A stretch of 64,000 nucleotides of DNA. Origin: Sinomonas gamaensis (GTDB taxonomy: Bacteria > Actinomycetota > Actinomycetes > Actinomycetales > Micrococcaceae). Positions 16,248 to 25,275 of the stretch are shown here, one piece after another. A model generated the notes under the pieces. The model made no database searches and was not told where the DNA came from. It worked only from the letters and a program-made list of their open reading frames with translations. The translations under genes and the position numbers were made by a program. The stretch lies in assembly GCF_005876955.1 (NCBI RefSeq), contig NZ_SSCL01000015.1, forward strand, positions 29,272 to 93,271. The letters run 5' to 3'. Every line of letters starts with the position of its first letter. Position 1 is the stretch's first letter.

Positions 16248-17672
16248 ATGAAGCACGCAACGTCGCGAGCTGGATCTGTCTCGGGCTCGTCGAACTCGGA
16301 CTCGACCAACGCAGCGGAATCTCCCAACGCCTCGGATTCGCTCAACACCAAGGAACTCCGACGGGTTCTGGCCTCCAGCACCATCGGCTCGATCATCGAG
16401 TACTACGACTTCATCCTGTATGCGACCGCCGCATCGCTCATCTTCGACAAGGTCTTCTTCGCCAACCTGCCGCCCGCCGTCGCCCTGTTCGCCTCGTTCG
16501 GCACGCTCGCGGTGGGCTACATCGCCCGTCCGCTCGGCGGCCTGGTGTTCGGCCACTTCGGCGACCGGGTCAGCCGCAAGCGGATGCTCGTGGTCTCCAT
16601 GCTCATGATGGGCTTCTCCACGGTGGCCATCGGCTTCCTGCCGACGCAGTCCGCCATCGGGCTCGCGGCACCGATCCTCCTCGTGATCCTGCGCGTGATC
16701 CAGGGCCTCTCGGTGGGCGGCGAATGGGGAGGTGCCACCCTCATGGCCCTCGAGCACGCGCCCCTCAAGAAGCGCGGATTCGCCGCGGCCTTCGCCAACT
16801 CCGGCGGACCGGCCGGCGGTCTCGTGGCCACCTTCGTGGTCTCCGCGGTGTCGGCACTCACCGGCAAGGCATTCCTCGACTGGGGCTGGCGGATCCCGTT
16901 CGTGGTCTCCGCCGCGCTGATCCTCGTGGGCCTCGTCATCCGCCTTAGGGTGGCCGAGTCGCCGGTCTTCCAGACCCTCGACGCGAAGGCGGTCGAGCTG
17001 CACAGGAAGCGCAGCCTCCCGGCCGCCGAGGTCTTCCGGAAGCACTGGCGCCCGCTCGTGCTCACGCTGATCGGCTCGCTCGGCTTCTACACGTGCCAAG
17101 GCTTCCTCACCTCGTGGGGCGTGTCCGTGGCCGCTGACGAGGGCGTCTCCCGCGAGGGCATTCTCAACGTCAAGGGGATCGCGGCCGTGGTGACGATCAT
17201 CTTCTGCTTCGCCGCAGCGCGGTTGAGCGACCGGATCGGCCGCCGCGCGGTGCTCACGATCGGCGGCGTGCTCGGCGTCCTGTGGGTCTACCCGGCGCTC
17301 GCGCTCCTGCAGAACGGGACGCTCTGGGGCTTCACCGTCGCCGTCGTGGTGGGCAACGGTGCCATCCAGGGCATCCTCGCCGGCCCGATCGGGGCTTACA
17401 TCTCCGAGCAGTTCCCGGCGCATGTCCGCTACACCGGTGCGTCGCTCTCCTATCAGACGGCCTCCACCCTCGGCGCTGGCCTCACCCCGATGCTAGCGAC
17501 GGCGCTGGTCATGGTCTCTGGGGGAAGCTTCGTCCTCGTCGGCGTGGCCTGGGCCGTGATTCTGGCCGCCGGAGTCGTGGCCGTGCGCCTGAGCCGTGAG
17601 GGTACGCGGCTGGGTCCAGAGGCCGATGCCATGCCCGGCACAGCCCAGGACGAGCGCGCCCTCGCGGGCTGA
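16248..17672 (+). CDS. MHS-family MFS permease
   Basis: The ATG at 16248 is chosen for the AGAAGG ribosome site; upstream extensions run through the AT-rich promoter region. The protein has 474 residues. A Ser/Asn-rich N-terminal tail of about 35 residues is followed by 12 membrane segments with the MHS signatures IIEYYDFILY, RPLGGLVFGHFGDRVSRKRM and GGEWGGATLMALEHAP. It is the first gene of the forward operon with LLM monooxygenase, VAO-type oxidase, Baeyer-Villiger enzyme and esterase. It therefore probably imports the aromatic or organic-acid substrate of that pathway. Confidence 0.88.
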   Translation: MKHATSRAGSVSGSSNSDSTNAAESPNASDSLNTKELRRVLASSTIGSIIEYYDFILYATAASLIFDKVFFANLPPAVALFASFGTLAVGYIARPLGGLVFGHFGDRVSRKRMLVVSMLMMGFSTVAIGFLPTQSAIGLAAPILLVILRVIQGLSVGGEWGGATLMALEHAPLKKRGFAAAFANSGGPAGGLVATFVVSAVSALTGKAFLDWGWRIPFVVSAALILVGLVIRLRVAESPVFQTLDAKAVELHRKRSLPAAEVFRKHWRPLVLTLIGSLGFYTCQGFLTSWGVSVAADEGVSREGILNVKGIAAVVTIIFCFAAARLSDRIGRRAVLTIGGVLGVLWVYPALALLQNGTLWGFTVAVVVGNGAIQGILAGPIGAYISEQFPAHVRYTGASLSYQTASTLGAGLTPMLATALVMVSGGSFVLVGVAWAVILAAGVVAVRLSREGTRLGPEADAMPGTAQDERALAG

Positions 17673-17692
17673 GCCCATCCGAAAGACTCTTC

Positions 17693-17711
17693 CCGGGCCC
17701 CTGCGGCCCGG
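17693..17711 (+). other. Intercistronic stem-loop
   Basis: CCGGGCC-CCTGC-GGCCCGG is a perfect 7-bp stem between the permease stop and the ribosome site of the LLM gene. It may protect or partly end the permease message, giving unequal expression within the operon. Confidence 0.45.
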
Positions 17712-17729
17712 AGTGTGAAAGGAACCCCG

Positions 17730-19064
17730 ATGACAAACGCGCGCGGACACCACATGGTCCTGACCACCTTCATGCTACCCGCCGGCTACCACAAGGACAG
17801 CTGGCGCATGGAGGGCAGCCGGGCCGACGAGCTGGGCAACTTCGCGTTCGTCGCGGACCTCACCCGCATGGCGGAGGAGGCAAAGCTCGACGCCGTCTTC
17901 TTCGGCGACATCGCCCACGCCAACACGGTGCTCCGCGGCGACATCAAGATGAACGGCTTCTACGAGCCGATGACGACGCTCGCCGCCCTGGCAGCTGTCA
18001 CGAAGAACATCGGCCTCATCGGCACCCTCTCCACCTCGTTCTACGAGCCCTACAACGTGGCACGACTCCTAGCCGGCGTGGACCACATGTCAGGCGGACG
18101 GGCCGGCTGGAACATCGTGACGAGCTCGGACGGCTTCCAGAACTTCGGGCTCACCGAGGCCCCTGACGGCCCCACCCGCTACCGTCGCGCCGAGGAATTC
18201 GTCGAGGTCGTGCAGAAGCTCTGGGACAGCTGGGAGGAGGACGCCGTCATCAACGACCGCGCGAGCGGCTGGTATGTGGACCCCTCCAAGCTCCACACGA
18301 TCGACCACATCGGCGAGTACTTCCGCGTCGAGGGCCCGTTGCCGGGCCCCCGCTCGCCGCAGGGCCGGCCCGTGCTGGTCCAAGCCGGATCGTCCGGCCC
18401 CGGTGTCGAGCTCGGGACCTCGGTGGCGGACGCGATCTACACTGCCCAGCCGCAGCTCGAGCCCTCCGTTCAGTTCTACGCGGACTTCAAGGCAAAGGCC
18501 GCCGCGAAGGGCCGGAATCCAGAGCTCATCAAGATCATCCCCGGAATTCTCCCGATCCTCGGCGATACGCAAGCCGAAGCGGACGACCTCGCCGAGGAAC
18601 TTGCACGCAACCTCCACATGGAGAACGGGCGGCGCCAGGTCGGCGCGGACCTCAAGCTGGACCTCAGCTCGCTCGACCTCGAGGAGCGCATCCCCGCAGA
18701 GTGGTTCAGCGAGGACCCGGCAAGGGGCTCGCGCTACCACATCTACCGGCGCAAGAGCGTGGACCAGGGCATGACGCTGCGCGAGCTCATCGTGGACCTC
18801 GCCCGTTCGACCGGTCACCAGTGGATGGCCGGCACCCCCGGCGCTGTGGCGGACAGGATGATCGAGTGGTTCGAGGCGCGGGCGTGCGACGGCTTCAACC
18901 TCAACGCGCCCTTCAACCCCGCCGGCTTCAAGCTCATCTGCGACAAGCTCGTCCCCGAACTGCAGGAGCGCGGCTACTTCCGGCACGAGTACGAGGGCAC
19001 CACGCTGCGCGAGAACCTCGGACTCCCGTACCCGTCGGCCAAGAGGACAGCGGCGCTCGCCTGA
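17730..19064 (+). CDS. LLM-class flavin-dependent monooxygenase, NtaA/DmoA type
   Basis: The ATG at 17730 has AAAGGA six bases upstream, better placed than the GTG at 17715. The product has 444 residues of the NtaA/SnaA/DmoA branch, with LDAVFFGDIAHANTVL, GRAGWNIVTSSDGFQNFGL, RYRRAEEFVEVVQKLWDSW and the C-terminal CDGFNLNAPF. It needs reduced FMN from a partner reductase. It sits between the permease and the VAO-type oxidase, so it probably acts on the same compound or on a side product. No substrate can be assigned. Confidence 0.88.
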   Translation: MTNARGHHMVLTTFMLPAGYHKDSWRMEGSRADELGNFAFVADLTRMAEEAKLDAVFFGDIAHANTVLRGDIKMNGFYEPMTTLAALAAVTKNIGLIGTLSTSFYEPYNVARLLAGVDHMSGGRAGWNIVTSSDGFQNFGLTEAPDGPTRYRRAEEFVEVVQKLWDSWEEDAVINDRASGWYVDPSKLHTIDHIGEYFRVEGPLPGPRSPQGRPVLVQAGSSGPGVELGTSVADAIYTAQPQLEPSVQFYADFKAKAAAKGRNPELIKIIPGILPILGDTQAEADDLAEELARNLHMENGRRQVGADLKLDLSSLDLEERIPAEWFSEDPARGSRYHIYRRKSVDQGMTLRELIVDLARSTGHQWMAGTPGAVADRMIEWFEARACDGFNLNAPFNPAGFKLICDKLVPELQERGYFRHEYEGTTLRENLGLPYPSAKRTAALA

Positions 19065-19092
19065 GCCAGCTGCAGAGAAGAAGGAAGCAGAC

Positions 19093-20715
19093 ATGTCTTC
19101 AGTCGCCGCGTCCGAGGCTCCGGTGACCACCGACCCCCGGGAGGTCTTCCTGCAGCGGGCGGCCGCCGTCGTCGGCCCGGAGAACGTGGTCCGGCCCCAC
19201 GCAGAGGAGGGCTACATCGACCCGTACCCGCTCCAGGCGGGGCGGGCCAAGTGGCCGGGAGTGCGTCCCGCGAACACGTCGGAAGTGCAGGAGCTCGTCC
19301 GCCTCGCGGCCGAGACCGGGACGCCGCTGTGGACGTTCTCCTGCGGGAAGAACCTGGGCTACGGCGGACCCGAGCCAAGAGATCACGGCATGGTCGCGCT
19401 CGACCTCTCGCGGATGAACCGCATCCTCAAGGTCGACGCACGCTTGGGCTACGCCGTCGTCGAACCCGGAGTCACGTTCTTCGACCTCTTCGACCACATC
19501 CGCGAGCACGGCCTGGACCTCTGGATGAGCGTGCCCGCCCTCGGATGGGGCTCCGTCCTGGGCAACATGCTGGACCGCGGATACGGCATGACGCCGATGG
19601 GCGACCACGTGAAGAATCTGTGCGGCCTCGAGGTGGTGCTTCCGGATGGCGACCTCCTGCGCACGGGCATGGGCGCCATGGAGGGAACCGACCTCGGGCC
19701 GATCTTCCAAGGCGGCTTCGGCCCAACGCTCGACGGCCTGTTCACGCAGTCGAACCTCGGCGTCGTCGTCTCAGGCGGCCTCTGGCTCATGCCCGCGCCG
19801 CAGGCCTTCGCGAACGGGGACATCATGGTCGAGCGCGAAGAGGACCTTCCCGCGCTCATCGACGTCCTGACGCAGCTGCGCCGCGAGGACATCGTGCAGA
19901 ACAACGCGCTCTGCGGCAACGTCGTGCGGGCGGCCACTATGCGCGGCTCGCGGAGGGACTTCTGGGACGGCGAGGGGTCGATTCCCGACTGGCGGCTTGA
20001 CGAAATGCGGCGCGAGTTCGGGATCGGCCAATGGAACGCGAAATTCGGGCTCTACGGCGACCCGCGACTCGTGCGGCAGCGCCTCGAGATCGTGCGCGAG
20101 CGGGTCACCGCCGCGATTCCGGATGCGCGCGTCGATGCGCGCGTCTATGAGGGGGAGGAGGGCCGGCGCCTCGAGCACGAGCGGATCGCCGAGGCCGACC
20201 GTACGCAGATGGCCGGCGTGCCCACCCTCCGCCCGCTCTCCACCGTGGCGTGGGCGGCCGACGACGGCGGCCACATCGACGCGGCGCCCATCATCCCCGC
20301 GCGGGGCGAGGAGGTCTACGCGTTCTACCGCGAGGCCAAGGCCCTCTACGCCGAATACGGCTTCGACCTCTATATCGGCTACCACCTGTACCCGCGGCAC
20401 ATGGTGCACGTGACCATGATCTTCTTCGAGCGCGGCAACGAGGAGATGCTCGCGCGTGCACGCGAGCTCTATTCGCGGCTCCTCGACGCCGCGCGGGCCC
20501 GTGGCTACGCGCCGTACCGCAGCCACGTGGACTACATGGACCGCATCGCGGCCGGCTTCGACTTCAACGACCACGCGGCCCTGCGCTTCCAGGAGAAGCT
20601 CAAGGACGCCGTCGATCCGCTGGGCATCATCGCCCCAGGCAAGCAGGGCGTGTGGCCCGCTCGCCTGCGAGACCATTCCGTAAAGGAGAATTCCCTTGAC
20701 CGAATCATTGGCTGA
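19093..20715 (+). CDS. VAO/4-alkylphenol oxidase-type flavoprotein
   Basis: This 540-residue protein is a vanillyl-alcohol-oxidase-family flavoenzyme with a PCMH-type FAD domain. Residues matching VAO active-site positions are present: Tyr90 (NLGYGG), Asp171 (MGDH), Tyr475-Arg476 (PYRSH), and His439 (RHMVHVTM) at the site of the covalent flavin His. VAO enzymes oxidise the alpha carbon of 4-alkylphenols or 4-hydroxybenzyl alcohols. No cytochrome c partner gene is adjacent, which favours an O2-using oxidase over a dehydrogenase. An AAGGAAG ribosome site precedes the ATG. Its end overlaps the next gene by 20 bases. Confidence 0.85.
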   Translation: MSSVAASEAPVTTDPREVFLQRAAAVVGPENVVRPHAEEGYIDPYPLQAGRAKWPGVRPANTSEVQELVRLAAETGTPLWTFSCGKNLGYGGPEPRDHGMVALDLSRMNRILKVDARLGYAVVEPGVTFFDLFDHIREHGLDLWMSVPALGWGSVLGNMLDRGYGMTPMGDHVKNLCGLEVVLPDGDLLRTGMGAMEGTDLGPIFQGGFGPTLDGLFTQSNLGVVVSGGLWLMPAPQAFANGDIMVEREEDLPALIDVLTQLRREDIVQNNALCGNVVRAATMRGSRRDFWDGEGSIPDWRLDEMRREFGIGQWNAKFGLYGDPRLVRQRLEIVRERVTAAIPDARVDARVYEGEEGRRLEHERIAEADRTQMAGVPTLRPLSTVAWAADDGGHIDAAPIIPARGEEVYAFYREAKALYAEYGFDLYIGYHLYPRHMVHVTMIFFERGNEEMLARARELYSRLLDAARARGYAPYRSHVDYMDRIAAGFDFNDHAALRFQEKLKDAVDPLGIIAPGKQGVWPARLRDHSVKENSLDRIIG

Positions 20716-22669
20716 CGTTCTCACGGAGGTCGATGACCTCTACACGCGGGACGAGTACGCCCCGATCACCGAGGACGACGCCTTTCTCGAGCGGATCGTC
20801 CTGAACGCCGAGCTTCCGGCCCTCATGGTCGCGCTCGCGGCGGTGACCGGCGACTTCGACCTCCTGCGCGATGACCTGCGCCCGCCGCAGCCTCCCGTCG
20901 ACACCGTCGGGAAGCCGCACGGCTTCATGACGGAGGAGCAGCAGGCGGCGGCGCGCGAGCTCGCGCTCGAGGCGCTCAAGCGCGTTCGGGACGAGGGGCT
21001 CACCCGCGTGCGCACGCTCTCCGACCATGAGGCGGACCGCGTCGCGGACTGGCTCACGAACGGCGCCGACGCAGCGTACCGACCCCTCCTCAAGCACGAC
21101 ATGGCGCTCGCCCCGCAGTCGAACGGTCGCCCGCGGTGGCGAGTGGACGACGTCGCCCCCGGCCGCTCCTTTTCAGCCGCCGTGGTCGGCTCTGGCGTCG
21201 CCGGGATGGCGACGGCGTATCGTCTCAAGCAGGCGGGGATCGACGTGCGGGTGTTCGAGAAGGGCCACGACGTGGGCGGAACGTGGTGGAAGAACACGTA
21301 CCCCGGAGTGCGCCTCGACACCCCCAACTACGCGTACTCCTTCTCGTTCGCCCAGCGCGACGACTGGCCGCAGCAGTTCTCGCAGGGCCACGAGATCCAC
21401 GCCTACACGCGGGAGGTGGCCGAGCGCGGCGGGTTCCTCGACGACGTCGTCTACGGGGCCGAAGTGCGCCACATCAGGTGGGACGACGTCGCACGGGTGT
21501 GGGAGCTGCACGTCCTGATCGAGGGCGTCCCAACCGTCCACCGGGTCAACGCGGTCTTCACGGCGGTCGGCCAGCTCGACCGGCCCAAGATCCCCGAGAC
21601 GCCGGGACGCGACCAGTTCGCCGGCGCGCAGATGCACTCGGCCGAGTGGGATCACTCGGTGAGCCTTGAAGGGAAGCGGGTCGCCGTCGTCGGAACGGGC
21701 GCGAGCGCGTACCAGATCGTCCCGGCCATCGTGGACCGGGTCGAGTCGCTCACGGTGTTCCAGCGCAGCTCGCCGTGGATGCTCCCCACCCCCATGTACT
21801 ACGACGACATGCCGGACGCCGTGCTCTGGCTCTCGGAGCACCTGCCCCACTTCGGGCAGTGGCTGCGCCTGTGGCAGCACTGGCTCGGGGTCGAGGGCCG
21901 GCAGCACACCACCGTGATCGACCCGGAGTGGAACCAGCCCGGCTCCGTGTCCGAGGTCCATCACCGGGTCCAGGAGAGCCTGCGCGCCCTGCTCGCCGAG
22001 CAGTACGCCGACCGCCCGGATCTCCTGCCGAAGGTGACCCCGGATTACCTCCTCGGGGGCAAGCGCATGCTCCGCGACAACGGGGTGTGGGCGGCTTCGC
22101 TCAAGAAGCCGCAGACGTCCCTGGTCACCTCTGGGCTCGACCACTTCGTGCCTGAGGGGATCGTCGACGGCGACGGGGTCCTGCACGAGCTCGACGTGGT
22201 CGTCTACGCGACGGGGTTCCAGGCGAGCGAGTTCCTCGAGCCGCTGACGATCACCGGGCGCGACGGGCGCGACCTCCACGAATACTGGGGAGGCGACGCC
22301 AAGGCGTACCTCGGCATGACCGTCCCGGGGTTCCCCAACCTCTTCATCGTCTCCGGACCCAACACGGGCCACGTGGTCAATGGGAGCCTCTTCTCAATGA
22401 TTGAGTACGGCCTCGAATATGCGCTCGACGGCATCCACCGCGAGCTCGAGGAGGGCTGGGCCGCGCTCGACCTCCGGCCCGAGGTTCTCGAGGAGTTCTA
22501 CGAGAGGCTTGACGCCGCGAGCGCCACCAAGGCGTGGGGTCACCCGAGCGTGCACACCTGGTACAAGAACCGCTTCGGACGCGTCTCGCAGATCTGGCCG
22601 CTTCCCGTGCTCGAGTACTGGAACCTCACCCGAGCCCTGGATCCCGCGCACTACGAGCCGATCCGATGA
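20696..22669 (+). CDS. Baeyer-Villiger monooxygenase, 4-hydroxyacetophenone monooxygenase-like
   Basis: Translation starts at TTG 20696, set by TAAAGGAGAA just upstream. The 657-residue product has an N-terminal extension of about 155 residues before the first Rossmann motif (VGSGVAGMATAYRL), as in 4-hydroxyacetophenone monooxygenase. The type I Baeyer-Villiger fingerprint FxGxxxHxxxWD is complete as FAGAQMHSAEWD (308-319), followed by the NADPH motif VGTGASA. Such enzymes turn 4-hydroxyaryl ketones into aryl esters. It lies between a VAO-type oxidase, which could make the ketone, and an esterase, which could split the ester. Confidence 0.88.
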   Translation: MTESLADVLTEVDDLYTRDEYAPITEDDAFLERIVLNAELPALMVALAAVTGDFDLLRDDLRPPQPPVDTVGKPHGFMTEEQQAAARELALEALKRVRDEGLTRVRTLSDHEADRVADWLTNGADAAYRPLLKHDMALAPQSNGRPRWRVDDVAPGRSFSAAVVGSGVAGMATAYRLKQAGIDVRVFEKGHDVGGTWWKNTYPGVRLDTPNYAYSFSFAQRDDWPQQFSQGHEIHAYTREVAERGGFLDDVVYGAEVRHIRWDDVARVWELHVLIEGVPTVHRVNAVFTAVGQLDRPKIPETPGRDQFAGAQMHSAEWDHSVSLEGKRVAVVGTGASAYQIVPAIVDRVESLTVFQRSSPWMLPTPMYYDDMPDAVLWLSEHLPHFGQWLRLWQHWLGVEGRQHTTVIDPEWNQPGSVSEVHHRVQESLRALLAEQYADRPDLLPKVTPDYLLGGKRMLRDNGVWAASLKKPQTSLVTSGLDHFVPEGIVDGDGVLHELDVVVYATGFQASEFLEPLTITGRDGRDLHEYWGGDAKAYLGMTVPGFPNLFIVSGPNTGHVVNGSLFSMIEYGLEYALDGIHRELEEGWAALDLRPEVLEEFYERLDAASATKAWGHPSVHTWYKNRFGRVSQIWPLPVLEYWNLTRALDPAHYEPIR

Positions 22670-24036
22670 GGGAGGCCGTGGTCACCCGGTGCCGCTGGGC
22701 GCGGCTTGAGGACGACGGCGACGGGCACCTCGTGCGAGCCGCCGTCGCCCCCGCCCCGGTCGGCACGGTCGACGACCCCGTCGTCTTCCCCCAGCGGGCC
22801 GGTGGACTCGATTGGCTCCTCGGGCCCGCCGCAGCCGAGTCGCCGTCGTCCTCCGAGGCCTTTCAGGTGACAGTCTTCGCGCCCGCCGACCTGCCGCCGT
22901 CGGGCGCTCCCCTCCTTGTCTACCTCCCGGGCGGAGGGTACGTCTCGGGCGGACCCTCGGTGCGGTGGTACGACGCGACCGAGCTCGCGAGGACTACGGG
23001 GGCCGTCGTCGCCATCGTGGGATACCGCCTGGGCGCGGCCGCCTGCTTTGGGGCGCCAGGCTTTGGGGCATCAGGCGCCACGTCGCCACTCGTCGAGGAC
23101 GTCCTCGCCGGCGTCGAGTGGGTCATCGACCACGCGCGGCACTTCGGAGCGAACCCGGACGACGTGACCCTCGCCGGGCACTCCGCCGGCGCGTGGCTCG
23201 CGTTCGTCGCGGCCCAGGATCCGGCGCTCGCGGGGCGGGTGCGCCGGCTCGCGCTGTACAGCCTCCCCTTCCAGCCCCCGCCCGGAGCTCAGGGCTCTCT
23301 TGAGCGGCGGAAGATTCTCGCCGAGAACCTCGGGGATGACGACCCGAGCCGGGCAGACGCCGCGTTGCTGACCACCGCCTCGGCCGCGGTCAACAAGGCA
23401 TGGGCCGGGCGCGGGCTCGGAGTTCAGCCGCTCGCCGGTGGTCGGCTGCGGCCCGACGTTCAGGACTGGGGCGCCGCCGTCGGCCGGTTGCGGGTCGAGC
23501 AGGTGCTCTTGGCGACGACGGCGCACGAGGCCCGCGGGCTCATCCCGCCGTTCGCCAGCATTTCCGAGGCTGCGGCGGACGCCTTCCGCGCCGCGCATTT
23601 CGACCGTCCTGAGGACCGCCCTTCAGACGGCACGCCCTGGGAGCGGCTCACTGACGACATGACGGAGCACCAGTTCGCCTCGGTGAGCCGCGAACTCGCT
23701 GGGGAACTGCGGTGGGCCGGGATCGCGGTGCATGTCTCGCGGTTCGACGTCCCGTCCCCTCTCGCCGGGGCGGGGAGCCCGCACTGCTTCGACGTCCCGT
23801 TCGTCTTCCGGAATCGCGAGCAGTGGTGGGATGCACCGATGCTTTCGGGCATGGATTCCGTCTTCGGCTCTGTCGCCGCCGCGTGGGGTGAGCCGCTCGT
23901 CCGCGCTCTCGGCGGGGAGAAGCTGCAGACGGCGCCTGGCTTCGTCCGGGCCGTGGGGCTGGAGGATGGCTCGGTGACCGCGGAGGAAGTGCCCGACGAG
24001 GGGAGTGGTTCCCCGCTGCGCGTCCGCGAGCCGTGA
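22666..24036 (+). CDS. Type-B carboxylesterase
   Basis: The ATG at 22666 overlaps the monooxygenase stop in an ATGA, showing coupled translation. The 456-residue alpha/beta hydrolase has an oxyanion-hole segment LPGGGYVSGG and the nucleophile elbow GHSAGA with Ser173. A His near HCFDVPFVF is the probable catalytic base. The pairing with a Baeyer-Villiger enzyme suggests it hydrolyses the aryl ester product to a phenol plus a carboxylic acid. No signal peptide is seen, so it is cytosolic. Confidence 0.85.
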   Translation: MREAVVTRCRWARLEDDGDGHLVRAAVAPAPVGTVDDPVVFPQRAGGLDWLLGPAAAESPSSSEAFQVTVFAPADLPPSGAPLLVYLPGGGYVSGGPSVRWYDATELARTTGAVVAIVGYRLGAAACFGAPGFGASGATSPLVEDVLAGVEWVIDHARHFGANPDDVTLAGHSAGAWLAFVAAQDPALAGRVRRLALYSLPFQPPPGAQGSLERRKILAENLGDDDPSRADAALLTTASAAVNKAWAGRGLGVQPLAGGRLRPDVQDWGAAVGRLRVEQVLLATTAHEARGLIPPFASISEAAADAFRAAHFDRPEDRPSDGTPWERLTDDMTEHQFASVSRELAGELRWAGIAVHVSRFDVPSPLAGAGSPHCFDVPFVFRNREQWWDAPMLSGMDSVFGSVAAAWGEPLVRALGGEKLQTAPGFVRAVGLEDGSVTAEEVPDEGSGSPLRVREP

Positions 24037-24044
24037 GGTGCTGC

Positions 24045-24491
24045 TCAGGTGTCGGTGCGATCGGGGTCGATGAGGGCCAGCCCCAGTTCGGGGCGACTCG
24101 TCTTGCGGAGCACGGCTGGGGTCTCGCGGACGATGACTTCGAGCGTGGGCCAGACCTCTCCGCTGAGCAGGTGGCCGCCGCGCGTCGTGCCGTCGGGCAG
24201 GCCGAGGACGACGTGGGCGTGGACTTGCGGCCCGTCGTCGGATAGTGCGATGTCCCCGAGGAGGGAGAGCAGTTCGCACTGTTGGTCGACCTCGATGCGC
24301 CGGTAGTCCTTGGCCTCCCGGTCGAACCAGCCGACCGTGGCGCGTCTGAAGGCGCCCACGCCGGTAAGCTGGGCGGCGCTGAGCTGGTTGCTCTTCGCGA
24401 AGTCGCTGAGCAGCTGGAAGGCGTCCTCGCCGGGCTCGCCCACAACGACGAAGACCGCACCATCATCGCTTGAAAGCCTCGTGCTCTTCAT
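24045..24491 (-). CDS. PPC/DUF296 domain protein
   Basis: The ATG at 24491 is preferred, with GAGGG upstream; a longer frame overlaps the preceding gene. The 148 residues match the PPC (DUF296) domain, a trimeric beta-rich fold found alone in bacteria and attached to AT-hooks in plants. Visible marks are GVGAFRRATVGWFDREAKDY, LSLLGDIAL and the metal-site-like HAHVVLG. The role of bacterial stand-alone members is unknown. It lies 10 bases after the RibD-like reductase, so the two form an operon. Confidence 0.8.
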   Translation of the reverse strand: MKSTRLSSDDGAVFVVVGEPGEDAFQLLSDFAKSNQLSAAQLTGVGAFRRATVGWFDREAKDYRRIEVDQQCELLSLLGDIALSDDGPQVHAHVVLGLPDGTTRGGHLLSGEVWPTLEVIVRETPAVLRKTSRPELGLALIDPDRTDT

Positions 24492-24501
24492 CGAGCCGCC
24501 C

Positions 24502-25161
24502 TCACTCCTTGACCCGACGCGTGAAGACCAGATGGACAACCCCGGAGGGGGAGGGGGTCGCTTCGATCGTGAATCGTTCTTCGAGTCCCTCGAGCCCATC
24601 CCAGAGCTGTTCACCGCGGCCCAAGATGATCGGCACCACGACGATGTGCAGGTGGTCGATCAGATCGGCTTCGAGGAACTGCCGAACCGTGCTGACGCCG
24701 CCGCCGATCCGGACGTCTTGATCGGGGGCGAGGGCGCGGGCCTGCTTGAGCGCGGCGACCGGGTCGGCATCGACGAAGTGGAAGGTCGTTCCGCCCTCCA
24801 TCTCGAGCACCGGCCGCGGGTGGTGGGTCAGCACCACGACGGGAGTGTGGAACACGGGGTTGTCGCCCCACCATCCCTTCCACTCCTCGTCCTCCCACGG
24901 CCCGCGCTGAGGTCCGAACTTGTTGCGCCCCATAATCTCCACGCCGATCCCGGGACCCCATTGACTGGCGAAGGCCTCGTCGACTCCTCGGGACGGCTCC
25001 GAGTCCCCGGGGAGGCCCATCTCACGGAACGTCTTCGTTCCGAAGGCCCATTCCATGAGCCGTGAGCCCGCGTGGCCGAACGGAGCCTCCAGCCGCTGGC
25101 CCTCGCCAGCGCCGTAGCCGTCGAGGGAGACCGAGAAGTTGTGCACGCGGACGAGGGACAT
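24502..25161 (-). CDS. Dihydrofolate reductase/RibD C-terminal family protein
   Basis: This 219-residue reductase has the RibD_C fold: a SVSLDGYGAGEGQ opening, GRNKFGP, VVLTHHPRP, and RIGGGVSTVRQFLEADLIDHLHI, where the glycines bind NADPH. It lacks the deaminase domain of true RibD. It is likely a stand-alone NADPH-dependent reductase of unknown substrate. A CAAGGAG ribosome site precedes the ATG. The gene shares an operon with the PPC-domain gene and diverges from ligD. Confidence 0.82.
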   Translation of the reverse strand: MSLVRVHNFSVSLDGYGAGEGQRLEAPFGHAGSRLMEWAFGTKTFREMGLPGDSEPSRGVDEAFASQWGPGIGVEIMGRNKFGPQRGPWEDEEWKGWWGDNPVFHTPVVVLTHHPRPVLEMEGGTTFHFVDADPVAALKQARALAPDQDVRIGGGVSTVRQFLEADLIDHLHIVVVPIILGRGEQLWDGLEGLEERFTIEATPSPSGVVHLVFTRRVKE

Positions 25162-25262
25162 GTCATCTCCTTGAGGGAATTACCGTGTCGTGTTCGAACC
25201 TAATGGCTCCGGATCTGCCACGGAAGGTTCAACACGTCGTGCCCCAACGGCGTTGTGGCAGC

Positions 25263-25268
25263 TACCGT
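25263..25268 (+). promoter_or_regulatory. Leaderless -10 element for ligD
   Basis: TACCGT ends seven bases before the ATG at 25276 and no ribosome site is visible. This favours 25276 over the in-frame GTG at 25255. Confidence 0.45.
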
Positions 25269-25275
25269 TGGGCGC

